NCBI RefSeq assembly: GCF_000739015.1
Contig: NZ_JPUG01000059.1
Location: 1-64,000, forward strand
Origin: Microvirga sp. BSC39
GTDB taxonomy: Bacteria; Pseudomonadota; Alphaproteobacteria; Rhizobiales; Beijerinckiaceae
Length of the DNA stretch: 64,000 nucleotides
Reading direction: 5' to 3'
Each line of letters opens with the position of its first letter. Within the stretch, counting starts at the first letter, position 1. The notes under the pieces are model-generated. The model saw nothing but the letters and a program-made list of their open reading frames with translations, did not search any database and had not been told where the DNA came from. This document shows, in pieces, positions 11,091 through 21,093 of this stretch. The position numbers were made by a program, and so were the translations under genes.

Positions 11091-11354
11091 CTAGCGACGT
11101 TTGCCCTTGGGATTCGCCATCATCCGCCGCATCGCCGCTTCGGCCTGTGCTCGAGCCTCTGCATCATGGTTCAGAGAGCGCACTTCTGAGGCTTCTTCCT
11201 GCTCCCGTAGGCCATTCTGGCGGGCTCGCCACTGCCTCGCCTGAGCGGCTGTCGCTGCCGTGTTGGCAAGCTTCTCGAGCCGGTCGAGTTGAGGGGTGCT
11301 GGCCTGAGCCTTGGCGTCGGTTTCCTCTTCTTCGTCCTTTGGTTCCCTCCCCAT
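11091..11354 (-). CDS. Hypothetical charged helical protein
   Basis: 87 residues, with an acidic N-terminus (EPKDEEEETD), a long predicted helix rich in Ala/Arg/Gln and a basic end (NPKGKRR). A good AAGGAGA Shine-Dalgarno precedes the ATG. No family recognised. It is co-oriented with the SWIB and PilZ genes. Confidence 0.65.
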   Translation of the reverse strand: MGREPKDEEEETDAKAQASTPQLDRLEKLANTAATAAQARQWRARQNGLREQEEASEVRSLNHDAEARAQAEAAMRRMMANPKGKRR

Positions 11355-11385
11355 GGGGTCTCCTTGGTAAGTGCCTGCTTGCGGG

Positions 11386-11691
11386 TTACTGATGCTGCGG
11401 CCACACGAACGCTACACCGTGTCGCTCTCCACTGCTCCATCTCAGGTGAGCCGCAACCATAAGGTCCAGATCGGGAATGGCCAAGACGAACCCTGCCGTC
11501 AACTCGGTCGGTTCTGCGAAGGCTAGCCCAGCCCCACCTGCCGAGATGTCGCGAACGGTACAACTCAGGCCTGGAGATCCGATCCCCTGCAGAACCTGGG
11601 CCATGAGTGACGTCGGCCGCCGATGATGCGCGCGACGCTCGCTCCTTCCAGCCACTATTGCCTGTGAATGACGGCTTCCATTCCAATGCAT
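11386..11691 (-). CDS. PilZ-domain protein (c-di-GMP receptor type)
   Basis: About 101 residues from the internal ATG. A TTG 39 nt further upstream is possible. The PilZ binding signature is present: an arginine-rich RRAHHRR near residue 20 (RxxxR) and DISAGGAG (D/NxSxxG) about 25 residues later, then a beta-barrel-like sequence ending HGVAFVW. PilZ proteins bind cyclic di-GMP. A GGDEF-EAL protein that could make or destroy this ligand lies 2.3 kb to the right. Confidence 0.85.
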   Translation of the reverse strand: MHWNGSRHSQAIVAGRSERRAHHRRPTSLMAQVLQGIGSPGLSCTVRDISAGGAGLAFAEPTELTAGFVLAIPDLDLMVAAHLRWSSGERHGVAFVWPQHQ

Positions 11692-11825
11692 AAGATCTTG
11701 AATGAGTCTGCCAAAGGATGAGTTCCACAACCGCCGCCACTGGCTCCTATGACAATTTCGCGCAATCGATAGGTGCCCTCAGCCGTCAAAGCCACACGGG
11801 CCATCAGATTGGCAGCCCACCTACC

Positions 11826-13421
11826 CTAACAGACGCAGTAGGTGGTTTGGCAACCGCATGTCATGAGGCGAGTTCTGCCCACCGTCCTCGGTTGGATGAA
11901 TGTCGACCCCACGAGCGGAGCCCTCACGGAACAGACCACGCCCGTGGGCTCGAAGGCCAGATCGACCTCACCGGACAGCTCGTTGGCCAGCATTCTCTCG
12001 ATCAGCCGAGTTCCGAACCCCCTGCGGGTCGGGGGCGTCACCAAGGGGCCATCCCGCTCCTGCCAGCGCAGCGCCAGATGCGGAGGATCGCCTGGAGTGA
12101 CCCTCCAGGTGATTGCAACCCGACCTTCAGGAGTCGACAGGGCCCCGTACTTCCCGGCATTGGTTGCAAGCTCATGGACTGCCATGGCCAGCGCAAGGGC
12201 TGTCCCCGGCGGCAGGGCAATGGCCGATCCGTTGATCTCGATGCGTGAGCCTAGCCGACGATAGGGTTCAAGAACCTCCTCCAGGATCTCGCCCAGTTCC
12301 GCCTTTTCCCAGTTCTCCCGGGTCAGTACGTCATGAGCACGAGCCAAGGCGAACAGACGCTCTTCGAAGCTCTTGATGCTTGGTTGATCCTCCTTACTGA
12401 TGCGCCTGAAGCTTTGGGCGGCAAGGGATTGTACAGTTGCGAGCGTGTTCTTGACCCGGTGGTTGAGCTCATTGATGAGAATGCGCTGATGCTCCTGCGC
12501 CTTCTTCTCGGCGCTGATCTCCCGCACCTCGACGATCGTGCCGATCGTCTTGGCGTCAGCGTCCCGGATGGGGCTCGCCGTGAACGCCACCGGATAAAAG
12601 CTGCCGTCTTTATGGACGAACACCTCCTCGCCCTGCATCTGGTTGTCCTCAGGGAAGGCGCGGTCGATGGCGCACTCCTCCAGGGGAAAGTGACTGCCGT
12701 CAGGACGGGTGTGATGGACTACGTCATGGAGTGGCTGGCCTTGCACCTCCTCCAGGGTGTAGCCTGTCATCTTCTCGGCCGCGGCGTTCATGTAGACACA
12801 CTGTTGCCCCTCATCCATGAGGAAGATCGACACGGACGCGTTGTTGAGCACGGCATTCAGGCGCCGCCGGGTTTCGACCAGCCGGGCGTCCGTTCGCTGA
12901 TGGGTCACATCGTTGCACAGCACCAGCACTCCGCCGACTCCGCTAGGGCGGGTGCTATCATCGATGGGGCTGTAGCCGTAGGTCCACCACACGTCCTCCC
13001 GTCGGCCGTTGCGTGTCACCGGCACGAGTTGCTCCTCCTGCCAAGTCGCTCCCCTGCCGGCCATCACGTACTCGATCTGCGGGCCGATGATGTCCCAGAC
13101 CTCCGCCCAGCATTCCCGTCCACCCTGCCCAAGGGCACTGGGGTGGCGCTCTGGGCCCATGGTCTGCCGGTAAGCGTCATTGTAGAACTGGATCAGATCA
13201 TCTCCCCACCAGATGAACACCGGATGGTGGGTGCTGAGCATCAGGCGCACGCTGGTCTTGAGCGTCTGTGGCCATGAAGCCGCCGGCCCAAGCAGTGTGG
13301 ATGCCCAGTCATAGGCTCGGATGAGTTCGCCCATCTCGCCCCCACCACGCAGGAATTCTTCCTTGCCTCGGCTCGTGCTTCGGCCAGCAGCCGGCATTAG
13401 TTGGGTTAGTTCGTTGGTCAT
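11826..13421 (-). CDS. PAS-domain HWE-family sensor histidine kinase
   Basis: 531 residues, with no membrane segments. Two PAS modules are visible: about 45-180, with a conserved WWTYGYSPI, and about 190-310, with FLMDEGQQCVYMN. The HWE phospho-acceptor block follows, ELNHRVKNTLATVQSLA (His near 320), then a kinase ATPase region with Asn-containing HELATNAGKYGAL and WQERDGP, the W-x-E signature of HWE kinases. Such kinases often sense light or redox and signal through the general stress response or c-di-GMP pathways. No response regulator is adjacent. The C-terminal ~25 residues are unusual and Cys-rich. Confidence 0.88.
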   Translation of the reverse strand: MTNELTQLMPAAGRSTSRGKEEFLRGGGEMGELIRAYDWASTLLGPAASWPQTLKTSVRLMLSTHHPVFIWWGDDLIQFYNDAYRQTMGPERHPSALGQGGRECWAEVWDIIGPQIEYVMAGRGATWQEEQLVPVTRNGRREDVWWTYGYSPIDDSTRPSGVGGVLVLCNDVTHQRTDARLVETRRRLNAVLNNASVSIFLMDEGQQCVYMNAAAEKMTGYTLEEVQGQPLHDVVHHTRPDGSHFPLEECAIDRAFPEDNQMQGEEVFVHKDGSFYPVAFTASPIRDADAKTIGTIVEVREISAEKKAQEHQRILINELNHRVKNTLATVQSLAAQSFRRISKEDQPSIKSFEERLFALARAHDVLTRENWEKAELGEILEEVLEPYRRLGSRIEINGSAIALPPGTALALAMAVHELATNAGKYGALSTPEGRVAITWRVTPGDPPHLALRWQERDGPLVTPPTRRGFGTRLIERMLANELSGEVDLAFEPTGVVCSVRAPLVGSTFIQPRTVGRTRLMTCGCQTTYCVC

Positions 13422-13657
13422 GGGGATGAGTTCTGATGAGGAGGCGATGGAGTAGGGATGGGTCAGAATTTTACAGCTGGTGGGAGCCTACCGCGCCAAA
13501 GCCAGCCCAACCGTTCTAGAACCTAGTGCACGCGGCTGTTTCAGCAAAGGTCCGGCGGCAAACTGCATCGGCCTTGCTGCGCTTCCAAACGGCCTGCCTT
13601 CATAAAGGCCAGAATCCGATTAACTTGGCCTTAACCATAACGGTTCGAGGTAAGCCA

Positions 13658-14002
13658 ATGCGGAAAATCCACCATGGCTTTACAGCCCTCGCCATCCTTC
13701 TGGGCCCTGCCTCCATTATCATTGCCCATCAGAAGATCACCGACACTTCCCAGCAGGAACAGGTGAGCTCCTCCAATTCTGCCACTATCATCCGGCAGGC
13801 TTATACCTACTGCTCCGAACTGCCCTCGTTTCAGCGCCCCTCTCGCTGCGACGAGTATCTGGACCACTTCGAACGATGTTCCGCGCAGAAGGAGCGCTGT
13901 AATCCAAAATCTGTCTACGAGGTTCTTGTCCGCCTGAAGCTCTCCCCAGCGCTCTCGGAGATGGCAAAGATCGACACGGTGGCGGTGACAGGGGACGAGT
14001 AG
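13658..14002 (+). CDS. Small exported cysteine-containing protein
   Basis: 114 residues from an ATG preceded by GAGGTAAG, a better start than the upstream in-frame codon at 13526. The N-terminus MRKIHHGFTALAILLGPA resembles a signal peptide or anchor. The mature part has four cysteines in a CxxxxxxxxxxC...C pattern (YCSELPSFQRPSRCDEY, ERCSAQKERC), which suggests disulfides in the periplasm. No family recognised. Confidence 0.6.
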   Translation: MRKIHHGFTALAILLGPASIIIAHQKITDTSQQEQVSSSNSATIIRQAYTYCSELPSFQRPSRCDEYLDHFERCSAQKERCNPKSVYEVLVRLKLSPALSEMAKIDTVAVTGDE

Positions 14003-14012
14003 CGGGTGGGGC

Positions 14013-16346
14013 CTATGTGCCCATCAGTTGCGGAACCTCACTCGCCGGCAGCGCCTGGGCAAAGAAGTGCCCCTGCACCAGCTTGCAGCCATTGCGCTTC
14101 AGGAACTCCATTTGGGCGGCGGTCTCAACCCCTTCGGCCACAACTTCGATGTGGAGACTCTGGCCCAGGCCCAGCAAGGCCTTTACGATGGCAGCGTCCC
14201 CATCATCCCACTCGATGTCCCTGATAAACGAGCGATCAATCTTGATCACGTGCACCGGAAACCGCTTCAGGTGGGTGAGAGAGGCATAACCTGTGCCGAA
14301 ATCATCCAGTGCGATGGTCACGCCGGCAGCGCTCAGGACCTGGAGCGCCTTCTCCACGTTGCCGGCATTGCGGTCGAGGAACACACTCTCGGTCACCTCC
14401 ACCTCAAGGCAGGAGGTTGGGACACCCCACTCATTGAGTTCCGACAAAACGCGCTCGGCGTAGTCGCCATGCCGGAACTCGGCGGCAGACACATTGACCG
14501 CCACTCGGCCGAAGGTCAGCCCTGCATCAAGCCACTGCCGCATGTCCTTGAAGATCAGGGAGCGCATGCGGGCGCCAAGCGCCGAGCCGAGTTCCGTTTC
14601 ATCGAAGGCCGGCGAGATCGGACCTGGATACTGGATGCCCTGCCGCGGATGCTCCCACCGCAGCAGGGCCTCGAAGCCGACCGGCTCCTCTGAGCCCAAC
14701 GAGATCTTGGGCTGGTAGAATGGCTTGACCCAATCCGAGGAGAGAAGCCTGCCGGCCGTCTCCAGAGCGGACGCCACCTTTTGGGCTTCCTCGCTCATGG
14801 TCGGGGCATACATCATGTATGTGCCGCGACCGGCTGATTTGCTCTGGTAGAGCGCCAGATCCGCCTGCTTCTGCAGATCCTCAACTCTCATGGCAAAGCC
14901 CTGAGAGACGACCATTCCGATGCTAGTGCGGCAATCATGGGCTGGGTCATCCTCCGGATGCGGGGTCTGCATCCGGCTCAGGATGAACCGCGCTACTGCA
15001 ACGACCTCGTCCTCATGCTCGACCTCAGGCAGAAGCAAGCCGAACTCGTCGCCACCCAGGCGCGCAACCGTGTACCTGTCACCGGCCAGCGATGCGAGGC
15101 GCTTGGCAAACTCCCGCAGAAGCGCATCCCCGGCATCATGACCGAACCGGTCGTTGACCAGCTTGAGGTGATCCAAATCCATCAGCAGCAGCCCGACCTT
15201 GGTCTGAGCCTTGGTTGCCTGGTCGAGGGCCCGCTGAACCTGCTCGTAAAAGAACCGGCGGTTCGGCAGGCCGGTCAGGTCATCGTGATAGGCAGCCCAA
15301 TGCAGCCTTTCCGCGGCGAGCTTCCTCTCATGAATGTCCTCGATCATCCCGTACCAGCGCAGGACTGCTCCGTCCTTGCCAAGGCGAGCCGATGCGTGCC
15401 CGCGAAACCAGCGGTAGGTGCCATCAACGAGCCTCACCCGGAACTCCGACACATAGGGCTTTCCCGTCTTCAGCGACTGATCCGCCTTTTCCCGAAGGAG
15501 CGGCACATCGTCGGGATGAATGGCCGCCATCCACCTCCATCCCAGTGTTTGCTCGATCGGCAATCCGGTCAGGCTGTGCCAACGCGGTGAGACGTGCAGG
15601 AGGTTGCCGTCAAGATCCGAAGTCCAGGGGATCTGGGGGCTGAGTTCCACGGAGAAGCGATAATGCTCCTCGCTCTCCCGGAGGGCCTCCTGCACCTCCC
15701 GGTATCCAGCCTCGATGCGCTCCTTGGCCATTCCTAAGAACATAAAGGCGAGCGCGGGAACGTAGACCGTCAGGAACAGGGCCATCTCCGATGACCAGCT
15801 CCTAACGAATGCGTCGACCCAGAACATCGACCCCATCGGCAAGCCTGCGAATGCGCGAAGCAAACTAAAGCCGGTGAGCACCAGGAGGAGTGCCACGGCG
15901 GTACGCTGAGAAGCCAGACGGTGAGGATCGTGCTTCCAGAGCTCCAAAGCAGACAAGGCCGCATACCCGCCGGTGATCAGTGAGATCACCGTGACCCGTG
16001 CTGCGATGTTGTCGTGAAACATTGGATAGGCCAGCATCCAAAGCGCTGGACCAACGACAAGAGCCAGTTTGGAAACCGACCGTTCGTTGAAGATCCTAGC
16101 TCCGATGTAGAGAGCCCCGTAGCCAAGTGCGACCAAGCTGTTCGCCAGCATCAGCTTTGGATGGACAGGAAGCCCCGGAACAAGATTGGCTATTCCGATG
16201 CCGATAGCATTCAGGATGAAGGTGGCACTCCACCAGGCAAGGGCACTGATCTTCCGATTGCGGGTCCAAAAGAAGAACAGCAGGCCCCCGAGGATTGCCA
16301 AAGTCAAAATGAAATCGAATGCGAGGGTACGAGGGTCGAGGTTCAT
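14013..16346 (-). CDS. Membrane-anchored PAS-GGDEF-EAL protein (c-di-GMP turnover)
   Basis: 777 residues. Six or seven membrane helices occupy about 1-210. A PAS domain follows (about 225-345), then GGDEF (about 350-510) with intact RLGGDEFG, and EAL (about 530-770) with GFEALLRWEHP, LDDFGTGYASL, KIDRSFI and VVAEGVE. Both catalytic centres look complete, so it may have diguanylate cyclase activity, phosphodiesterase activity, or one domain acting as a regulator. The PilZ protein at 11.4 kb is a plausible reader of its product. The start is the first ATG of the frame, with a weak Shine-Dalgarno. Confidence 0.92.
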   Translation of the reverse strand: MNLDPRTLAFDFILTLAILGGLLFFFWTRNRKISALAWWSATFILNAIGIGIANLVPGLPVHPKLMLANSLVALGYGALYIGARIFNERSVSKLALVVGPALWMLAYPMFHDNIAARVTVISLITGGYAALSALELWKHDPHRLASQRTAVALLLVLTGFSLLRAFAGLPMGSMFWVDAFVRSWSSEMALFLTVYVPALAFMFLGMAKERIEAGYREVQEALRESEEHYRFSVELSPQIPWTSDLDGNLLHVSPRWHSLTGLPIEQTLGWRWMAAIHPDDVPLLREKADQSLKTGKPYVSEFRVRLVDGTYRWFRGHASARLGKDGAVLRWYGMIEDIHERKLAAERLHWAAYHDDLTGLPNRRFFYEQVQRALDQATKAQTKVGLLLMDLDHLKLVNDRFGHDAGDALLREFAKRLASLAGDRYTVARLGGDEFGLLLPEVEHEDEVVAVARFILSRMQTPHPEDDPAHDCRTSIGMVVSQGFAMRVEDLQKQADLALYQSKSAGRGTYMMYAPTMSEEAQKVASALETAGRLLSSDWVKPFYQPKISLGSEEPVGFEALLRWEHPRQGIQYPGPISPAFDETELGSALGARMRSLIFKDMRQWLDAGLTFGRVAVNVSAAEFRHGDYAERVLSELNEWGVPTSCLEVEVTESVFLDRNAGNVEKALQVLSAAGVTIALDDFGTGYASLTHLKRFPVHVIKIDRSFIRDIEWDDGDAAIVKALLGLGQSLHIEVVAEGVETAAQMEFLKRNGCKLVQGHFFAQALPASEVPQLMGT

Positions 16347-16585
16347 GGCTATTTCTGGGGCGAGTGGTACGCCAATGGTAGCTGTATCGCTTGAGCATTG
16401 GCCGATGGATCAAGTCAGCCAAAGGTCGCAATTGTGCTGATCAAGTTCGAATTTTGCAATATAGTTCTTTACGATGCATTTCCTTGCGACAGCGGGCAGT
16501 GGGGGGAAGCCGGGCTCCCCGAATTTACGTTTTCTAGAACAGCTCCAGACAAGGTGTGCACTCTAAGGAGTAAAGGCCCGATTTA

Positions 16586-16632
16586 TGCACGCTAAGGGGG
16601 CGTGCGCTTCCCGCGGTGATGCAGGCGGGCCA
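16586..16632 (+). repeat. Shared chemoreceptor leader element, copy 1
   Basis: A 47-nt GC-rich segment ends 11 nt before the first chemoreceptor ATG. It aligns without gaps to 18546-18592 in front of the second chemoreceptor, with 10 differences, most of them transitions. The core CTCCCGCGGYGATGC can fold into a small CCCGC/GCGGG hairpin. Confidence 0.7.
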
Positions 16633-16643
16633 ACACAGAGGAA

Positions 16644-18356
16644 ATGTCACACTCGATTTCTAATACTCGCAACCCATTGATGCGAGCGTTCTCCGGCGTT
16701 ACAGGCAGATTTTACGCAGGCATTGCGGCAGGCATCTTTGCGCTGATCGCGCTGTCCATCTACGGATCACTCACGATCTCGAGCATTCTGCTTGAGCGGA
16801 AGCAGGCGGAGTTGAAGAGCCTTGCCCAGACCGCCACCACCCTGATCGCAGGGTACGAAGAGCGCGCAAAGAAAGGTGAACTGACGGTCGAGGAGGCAAA
16901 AAAGCGTGCTGCCGACACCCTGCGCACAATGCGCTTTAACGGGAACGACTACTTCGTTGTGCTCGACTATACCAACTTCGTAATCATGCACCCCAACAAG
17001 GCGACCGAAGGCAAGAACCTCTCGGACGTCAAAGACGCAAACGGCACCTATGTAACCCGCGAGCAGGTTGAGGCAGGCAAGAGAGGCGGCGGGTTTGTGA
17101 ACTTCCTCTGGCCGAAGCTCGGCGAGACCGTGCCGTCTCCGAAGACGGTGTATGCCGTATCCGTTCCGCAGTGGGAATGGGTTGTGGCAGCGGGCATGTA
17201 TATCGATGACCTCGCAGCCATCAACGCCACCTACCGGAATGTGTTCCTCGCATTCGTAGGTGTGTCTGCCTTGATCCTGATGGGCATTGCCTTCGGTCTC
17301 GGCCGGAGCATCTCCAAGCCGATCCAACAGCTGGTCGCTAATATGCGGTGCCTAGCCAGCGGTGACCTCAGTGTGGCGGTAGAGAGCACCGGACGTCGCG
17401 ACGAGATTGGCCAGATGGCTGGCTCCGTTCAAGTCTTCAAGGATGCCATGATCGCCAAGAAGCTTGCAGACGAAAAAGCTGCTCTTGAGGCTGACGCCAA
17501 GACCCGGCGCGCTGAGGCTCTCGACCAGCTCACCAAGCACTTTGAGGTAAACGTCTCTTCCCTGACGCAGAGCTTGTCAGCGGCAGCGACCGAGATGGAA
17601 GCAACTGCTCAAACCATGACCTCCGTGGCGAACCAGACGACCCATCAGTCGGTAACCGTTTCGTCAGCTGCGCACCAGACATCGGCCAATGTGCAGACCG
17701 TCGCGGCTGCGACGGAAGAGCTGTCCGCCTCAATCCGTGAAATTGCGTCCCAGGTGAGCCAATCCTCGCAAGTGGCAGAGAAGGCCGTGGCCGGCACCCA
17801 GCGCACGAGCGCAACGGTCCAGGAGCTCGCAGCTAGTGCGGAGAAGATCGGTAACGTGGTTCAGCTGATCAACACCATCGCCGGTCAGACGAACCTACTG
17901 GCCCTCAACGCCACCATCGAGGCGGCCCGCGCCGGTGAAGCCGGCAAGGGCTTTGCCGTCGTGGCATCCGAGGTGAAGGACTTGGCTACCCAGACTGCCA
18001 AAGCGACCGAGGAGATCTCTCAGCAGATCGGTTCGGTGCAGCAGGCCACCCAGCAGACGGTGGAAGCCATCCAGGAGATAGCGCGCACGATTTCCGAGAT
18101 GTCGCAGATCTCGACTTCGATCTCGGCCGCGATGGAGCAGCAGGGCTCGGCCACAGCCGAGATCGCCCGCAGCGTCCAGGAAGCCGCCCGCGGCACAGAG
18201 CAGGTAACGGGTAGCATTCGGAATGTTCAGAACGGGGCAGGGGAGACTGAAACCGCAGCCTCCCAGGTTTTGGGAGCCGCTCAGGAGCTAGCACGCCACT
18301 CCAACGATCTCAGCCGCGAGGTCAGGACGTTCCTACATGGCGTGAAAGCGGCATGA
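16644..18356 (+). CDS. Methyl-accepting chemotaxis protein with single Cache domain
   Basis: 570 residues. TM1 is at about 20-45; a periplasmic single Cache (sCache_2) ligand domain at about 50-195 contains [17 protein letters not shown] and a terminal [16 protein letters not shown]2 is at about 198-220. HAMP (about 220-275) follows, and then the signalling coiled coil with the conserved hairpin tip [20 protein letters not shown] (about 415-440). It should couple a small-molecule signal to CheA/CheW. GAGGAA lies only 2-3 nt before the ATG, an unusually tight spacing. Its signalling half is nearly the same as that of the next gene, so the two arose by duplication or domain exchange. Confidence 0.95.
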   Translation: MSHSISNTRNPLMRAFSGVTGRFYAGIAAGIFALIALSIYGSLTISSILLERKQAELKSLAQTATTLIAGYEERAKKGELTVEEAKKRAADTLRTMRFNGNDYFVVLDYTNFVIMHPNKATEGKNLSDVKDANGTYVTREQVEAGKRGGGFVNFLWPKLGETVPSPKTVYAVSVPQWEWVVAAGMYIDDLAAINATYRNVFLAFVGVSALILMGIAFGLGRSISKPIQQLVANMRCLASGDLSVAVESTGRRDEIGQMAGSVQVFKDAMIAKKLADEKAALEADAKTRRAEALDQLTKHFEVNVSSLTQSLSAAATEMEATAQTMTSVANQTTHQSVTVSSAAHQTSANVQTVAAATEELSASIREIASQVSQSSQVAEKAVAGTQRTSATVQELAASAEKIGNVVQLINTIAGQTNLLALNATIEAARAGEAGKGFAVVASEVKDLATQTAKATEEISQQIGSVQQATQQTVEAIQEIARTISEMSQISTSISAAMEQQGSATAEIARSVQEAARGTEQVTGSIRNVQNGAGETETAASQVLGAAQELARHSNDLSREVRTFLHGVKAA

Positions 18357-18395
18357 TCTCCGGATAAACTTATCCTGCAAACCGACACGAAGAAG

Positions 18396-18426
18396 ACCGG
18401 CCTCTCATAACGGAGGCCGGTTGTTT
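18396..18426 (+). terminator. Intrinsic terminator after first chemoreceptor gene
   Basis: A 9-bp stem (ACCGGCCTC/GAGGCCGGT) with an 8-nt loop is followed by TGTTT. It separates the transcripts of the two chemoreceptors. Confidence 0.75.
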
Positions 18427-18545
18427 CGATTCTGAACTGTCTGCATCGGCTGCAAAGAGTTTTCCGCATATAAGCAAAGTTTTTAGCTCTTCCAATCAAG
18501 CATTACGTAAGCTTCGTCAGCTAAGTGGTTCTTCACCTGGTAATC

Positions 18546-18592
18546 TGTGCGCTAAAGTGGCGCGCGCCTCCCGCGGCGATGCGGGCAGGTCA
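18546..18592 (+). repeat. Shared chemoreceptor leader element, copy 2
   Basis: This is the counterpart of 16586-16632. It has the same position relative to the start codon (10 nt before the ATG), about 79% identity and no gaps. Here CCCGC-GGCGAT-GCGGG forms a perfect 5-bp hairpin. Confidence 0.7.
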
Positions 18593-18602
18593 TTGTTGGA
18601 CA

Positions 18603-20300
18603 ATGCGTTTTCTTGATAATTTGAAGCTAATTGTAAAACTCGCTATTCCGGCCGCCGTCTTTATGGCCGTCACAATTGGTTTGGTGATCATGGCTGAGCG
18701 CGGCCTGTCCGCCATGTCGGCCGACACCAAGGAACTGGCTGACATCGAAACCGCCCGCCTGACCACGATTTTGAAGATCAATGCCGAAGTCAACGAAGCA
18801 ACTATCCAGGAAAAGAACCTGATCCTAGTCTCGTCCGAGGCTTCTGATCGGCTCAAGAGCGGTGAAGCAACGTACCAGCAGTACAAGAAGCTTGCGCTCC
18901 AACACGCGGACGAGCTGATTGCGCTCTCCGGCTCCCCAGAGCGCCGTGCCATTAACGAGAGCCTGAAAACGGAGATCAGCAAGTACTTCGCTAAGATGGA
19001 CGCCAGCGTCAGTTACGCCGTCAGGGATCAGGACTCTTTTGCACTCGAGATCTCCAATGGAGAAGGCCGTGACGCACGCCGCAAAGTTCGCGATCTTCTC
19101 ACCGAACGCATCGAAGCCAATCAGAAGGGCCTTGATGTTGCCGCTGAGGAGGCGGAGGCCCTCGCGTCGTCGACCGCCATGACACTCATGGCCTCCTCCG
19201 TGGTGGGCATCCTCTTTGCCATTGCGCTGCTGGGCTCCATCGTTGTGTTCGCGGTCGTCCGTCCCATGGGCGCCATGACAGGAGCAATGGTCCGTCTTGC
19301 AAATGGGAATCTTGCCGTTGATGTTACCGGCACAGACCGCAAGGACGAGGTGGGTGAACTGGCCCGCTCGCTACAGGTGTTCAAGGACAACGCCGTTGAA
19401 GCCCGCCGCCTCGCCACCGACCAGGAGGTTGAGAACCAGGCCAAGATGCGTCGGGCCGAAGTGCTGGATAACCTCACCAAGCGCTTCGAGCAGAACGTGT
19501 CGTCCCTGACCCAGGGCCTGTCGTCCGCCGCGACGGAAATGGAAGCCACCGCTCAGTCGATGACCCAGGTGGCCGGCCAGACCACTCAGCAGTCGGTGAC
19601 CGTCTCCTCCGCTGCCCAGCAGACATCGGCCAACGTTCAGACGGTTGCCGCCGCCACCGAGGAACTGTCTATCTCCATCCGTGAGATAGCCTCTCAGGTG
19701 GCACAGTCCTCGCAGGTGGCAGATAAGGCAGTCCAGGGCACTCAGCGCACCAGCCATACGGTCCAGGAGCTTGCCGCAAGCGCCGAGAAGATTGGCAACG
19801 TGGTGCAGCTGATCAACACCATTGCAGGGCAGACTAACCTGCTGGCACTGAACGCCACAATTGAAGCGGCGCGTGCGGGTGAAGCCGGTAAGGGCTTTGC
19901 GGTTGTTGCCTCTGAAGTAAAGGAGCTCGCGACCCAGACGGCCAAGGCAACCGACGAAATCTCTGCCCAGATCGGCTCCGTGCAGCAGGCGACACAGCAG
20001 ACAGTCTTCGCAATCCAGGAGATCGCTCGCACGATCACTGAGATGAGCCAGATCTCCACCTCGATCGCGGCCGCCATGGAAGAGCAGGGCGCTGCGACCG
20101 CGGAGATCGCCCGTAATGTGCAGGAAGCGGCGCGTGGCACCGAGCAGGTGACCGGCAGCATTGTAAACGTGCAGCACGGGGCAGGGGAGACAGGCGCTGC
20201 GGCTTCGCAGGTGCTTGGCGCCGCCCAGGAGCTTTCACGCCACTCCAATGACCTCAGCCGCGAGGTCTCAACCTTCCTGTCCGGTGTGAAGGCTGCATAG
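18603..20300 (+). CDS. Methyl-accepting chemotaxis protein, four-helix-bundle sensor type
   Basis: 565 residues from the ATG at 18603. An in-frame start 78 nt upstream would prepend an unlikely non-hydrophobic stretch. TM1 is at about 10-30, an all-helical periplasmic sensor (4HB_MCP-like, about 32-185) follows, TM2 is at about 190-215, then HAMP and a signalling domain with the conserved tip [20 protein letters not shown] (about 410-435). The last ~300 residues closely match the neighbouring receptor while the sensors are unrelated, a typical outcome of receptor diversification. No good Shine-Dalgarno is visible. Confidence 0.94.
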   Translation: MRFLDNLKLIVKLAIPAAVFMAVTIGLVIMAERGLSAMSADTKELADIETARLTTILKINAEVNEATIQEKNLILVSSEASDRLKSGEATYQQYKKLALQHADELIALSGSPERRAINESLKTEISKYFAKMDASVSYAVRDQDSFALEISNGEGRDARRKVRDLLTERIEANQKGLDVAAEEAEALASSTAMTLMASSVVGILFAIALLGSIVVFAVVRPMGAMTGAMVRLANGNLAVDVTGTDRKDEVGELARSLQVFKDNAVEARRLATDQEVENQAKMRRAEVLDNLTKRFEQNVSSLTQGLSSAATEMEATAQSMTQVAGQTTQQSVTVSSAAQQTSANVQTVAAATEELSISIREIASQVAQSSQVADKAVQGTQRTSHTVQELAASAEKIGNVVQLINTIAGQTNLLALNATIEAARAGEAGKGFAVVASEVKELATQTAKATDEISAQIGSVQQATQQTVFAIQEIARTITEMSQISTSIAAAMEEQGAATAEIARNVQEAARGTEQVTGSIVNVQHGAGETGAAASQVLGAAQELSRHSNDLSREVSTFLSGVKAA

Positions 20301-20334
20301 GGTTGGAAGTTGCCGCGTTGCATATGCTAGCAGG

Positions 20335-20363
20335 ACCGGGCCCACCAAGGGCCCGGTTTTTTT
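20335..20363 (+). terminator. Intrinsic terminator after second chemoreceptor gene
   Basis: ACCGGGCCC-ACCAA-GGGCCCGGT: a 9-bp perfect stem followed by TTTTTT. Confidence 0.92.
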
Positions 20364-20408
20364 GTTCTCATCAACGCTTTGTCCATCCTCTGAGGTGAAA
20401 CACTAGGC

Positions 20409-20630
20409 ATGAGCAGCTATTCCGGCGAGACGACCGCCATCTCCGAAATCACTGGCCAACCGGTCAACACCTGGTCGGAGGAATGGCAGCGCGAATGCGA
20501 AGCCCGCGCCATTCTGAAAATGTCGAAGGTCCAGCGCGAGGAGTTCTTCAATGGCAAGAAAGATGAGAACGGCAAAACCCTGAGAGCGGGATTGGTGCCT
20601 TGCGCGGTCCATAGGCTGTCGAGACTCTAA
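20409..20630 (+). CDS. Small acidic hypothetical protein
   Basis: 73 residues starting MSSYSGETTAISEITG, with GAGGTGAAAC upstream. The centre, EEWQRECEARAILKM and EEFFNGKKDENG, resembles small conserved alphaproteobacterial proteins of the WxxECEAR type (DUF7696-like, from memory). Function unknown. Confidence 0.55.
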   Translation: MSSYSGETTAISEITGQPVNTWSEEWQRECEARAILKMSKVQREEFFNGKKDENGKTLRAGLVPCAVHRLSRL

Positions 20631-20673
20631 GGGCTCTCATGCAGCAGCTCTTGGATATCCGCGCCGGCAAGCG

Positions 20674-20775
20674 CTAGTGCAGCGCGTAATAGGCAATCCC
20701 GCCCGCCACAATCAGCCCAGCGAAAAAGTACGGGAACCACGAGGGGAACGGCCGTTCGTGACCATCGAAGCTCAT
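20674..20775 (-). CDS. 33-residue single-span membrane peptide
   Basis: The frame starts MSFDGHERPFPSWFPY and continues with the hydrophobic FFAGLIVAGGIAYYALH. A strong GGAGGTGCTC precedes the ATG at 20773-20775. Architecture: a short charged N-terminus, one transmembrane helix (about 15-33) and no C-terminal domain. The gene is too short for usual gene finders. Function unknown; a size-alike occurs at 37369. Confidence 0.6.
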   Translation of the reverse strand: MSFDGHERPFPSWFPYFFAGLIVAGGIAYYALH

Positions 20776-20954
20776 GAGCACCTCCGGACAAAGGAATCTT
20801 CGCCTTGCCCTGGGAAGTGATCATGGCAATTTCGAGAAGGTTAGCCGAACAAGGCGAAGCGGGCCGCACGCTGAACTCGCCACTCCATAGAGTTTTCCGC
20901 GGAACGGGGGCTATGGAACGCCAGCCTCTTGAGGCGTTCGGGCGCCGTATCGCC

Positions 20955-21024
20955 GCGACCGACGGTAGAGCGGCACAGTGCTTGTCTCATATAGTTCGCC
21001 ATGTCTCATTTGCTTTCAAATGAT
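20955..21024 (+). repeat. 70-nt dispersed intergenic repeat, copy 1
   Basis: Aligned without gaps to 23251-23320, with 59 of 70 positions the same. The shared core is GAGCGGCACAG, TTGTCTCATAT and CATTTGCTTT. Here it lies before the thioesterase-like gene. Confidence 0.7.
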
Positions 21025-21093
21025 CCGAACCGCCTTCATGGAGTGATGGCTCCTAGGCGATCAATTCACTCTGCGCCATGAAGGAAGCCTAAG

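Noticed and set aside
16586..18602. Sigma-28 (FliA-type) promoters in the chemoreceptor leaders (TAAA...GCGAT).
   Set aside because: The TAAA box is not conserved in copy 1 (TAAG), spacing and -10 do not fit GCCGATAA, and most alphaproteobacteria of this order do not use FliA for these genes.
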